A stretch of 64,000 nt of DNA from Chitinophagaceae bacterium (GTDB lineage: Bacteria > Bacteroidota > Bacteroidia > Chitinophagales > Chitinophagaceae), in assembly GCA_023957125.1 (NCBI GenBank), contig JAMLHL010000019.1, positions 1-64,000 of the forward strand. The letters are read 5' to 3'. Shown piece after piece: positions 63,761 to 64,000 of the stretch (position 1 is its first letter; each line of letters opens with the position of its first letter). The position numbers and the translations under genes were made by a program. Under the pieces are notes generated by a model. The model had not been told where the DNA came from. It worked only from the letters and a program-made list of their open reading frames with translations, and made no database searches.

Positions 63761-64000
63761 AGATACCGAATGAACACCTTAAACGCTATGCAAGGCAGGA
63801 ACAGAAGCGTAAGCTGAATGTTCGTAATAAGCATATGTATTACCTGATTGTTTGCGAAGGAGAAGCTACAGAACCTAACTATTTTGAAGGCTTGAAACAG
63901 GATTTACCCAAAGGTGTTTTGACAGCTTGTCAAATAGACATTGCAGGAACAGGGCGTAATACTCAATCACTGGTGGATGAAGCATTGCGGTTAAAAGCAG
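63745..64000 (+). CDS. RloB/AbiLii-like protein, 5' part only
   Basis: The first 85 residues of an RloB-family protein (PF13707), cut by the window end. The opening is basic (MARKIKIPNEHLKRYARQ) and the family motif YLIVCEGEATEPNYFEGL follows at about residues 32-49. Its acidic EGE resembles a TOPRIM-type metal site. RloB proteins are partners of AAA ATPases and are thought to be the effector nuclease of the pair. Overlap with the ATPase gene indicates one operon. Full length and catalytic residues further on cannot be seen. Confidence 0.8.
   Translation, partial: MARKIKIPNEHLKRYARQEQKRKLNVRNKHMYYLIVCEGEATEPNYFEGLKQDLPKGVLTACQIDIAGTGRNTQSLVDEALRLKA

Noticed and set aside
62165..64000. Integrated mobile element at the tRNA-Lys gene
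   Set aside because: No integrase, transposase or repeated copy of the tRNA 3' end is visible in the remaining 1.7 kb. The idea stays open because the window ends.

Overview
The window comes from a Bacteroidota chromosome, most likely a member of the Chitinophagaceae. The evidence is two SusC/SusD pairs, a hybrid two-component regulator, a flexirubin/aryl-polyene type pigment locus, promoters of the form TTTG-N19-TAnnTTTG, gene starts without Shine-Dalgarno sequences, and Bacteroidota-type short repeats. The family assignment is inference; no rRNA is present.

Layout. 120-6999 (+) is the distal part of a flexirubin/aryl-polyene operon: halogenase-like flavoenzyme, KS-like protein, ACP, KS, chain-length factor, polysaccharide deacetylase, LolA-like carrier, lipoprotein and hot-dog dehydratase, mostly with overlapping ends. 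A decayed dehydratase fragment lies just beyond it at 7584-7748. 7108-12690 carries a small membrane protein, a secreted protein, an acetoacetyl-CoA synthetase, an AI-2E transporter, a block of palindromic repeats and a DUF1080 protein. 12759-18006 (+) is a histidine operon (hisG-hisD-hisC-cytochrome c-hisB). It is preceded by a promoter, a 15-residue leader peptide with five consecutive His codons and a complete set of alternative RNA pairings, so it looks controlled by transcription attenuation. A strong terminator closes it; hisH, hisA, hisF and hisIE are not here. 18020-33470 (-) is a complete nuoA-N operon for respiratory complex I with nuoC and nuoD fused, followed by an O-methyltransferase gene.

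33471-34124 is a gene-free stretch containing 95/96-base tandem repeats. 34125-36396 has DoxX, a lipoprotein phosphodiesterase and a GH16 enzyme. 36459-53177 is a polysaccharide utilization locus: GH31 with a PA14 insert, SusC, SusD, an IPT-domain surface glycan-binding protein, a clan GH-A hydrolase and GH9 on the minus strand, and a divergent hybrid two-component regulator with three GGGGTATTA repeats between them. The enzyme set suggests xyloglucan or a related beta-glucan. 53277-60457 (-) is a second system in which an ECF sigma factor and a FecR-type anti-sigma factor precede an STN-domain SusC and a SusD-like lipoprotein; its substrate is unknown.

60545-64000 holds a 5'-truncated cyclophilin remnant, a DUF2905 protein, a SAM hydrolase-family protein, a tRNA-Lys with its own promoter and terminator, and, just behind the tRNA, an AT-richer two-gene module of an AAA ATPase (RloA-like) and an RloB-family protein. 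The module is preceded by twin palindromes and is cut by the window end. It resembles AbiL/PARIS-like anti-phage pairs and is the best candidate here for a less-described system. The best-resolved regulatory discovery is the histidine attenuator.
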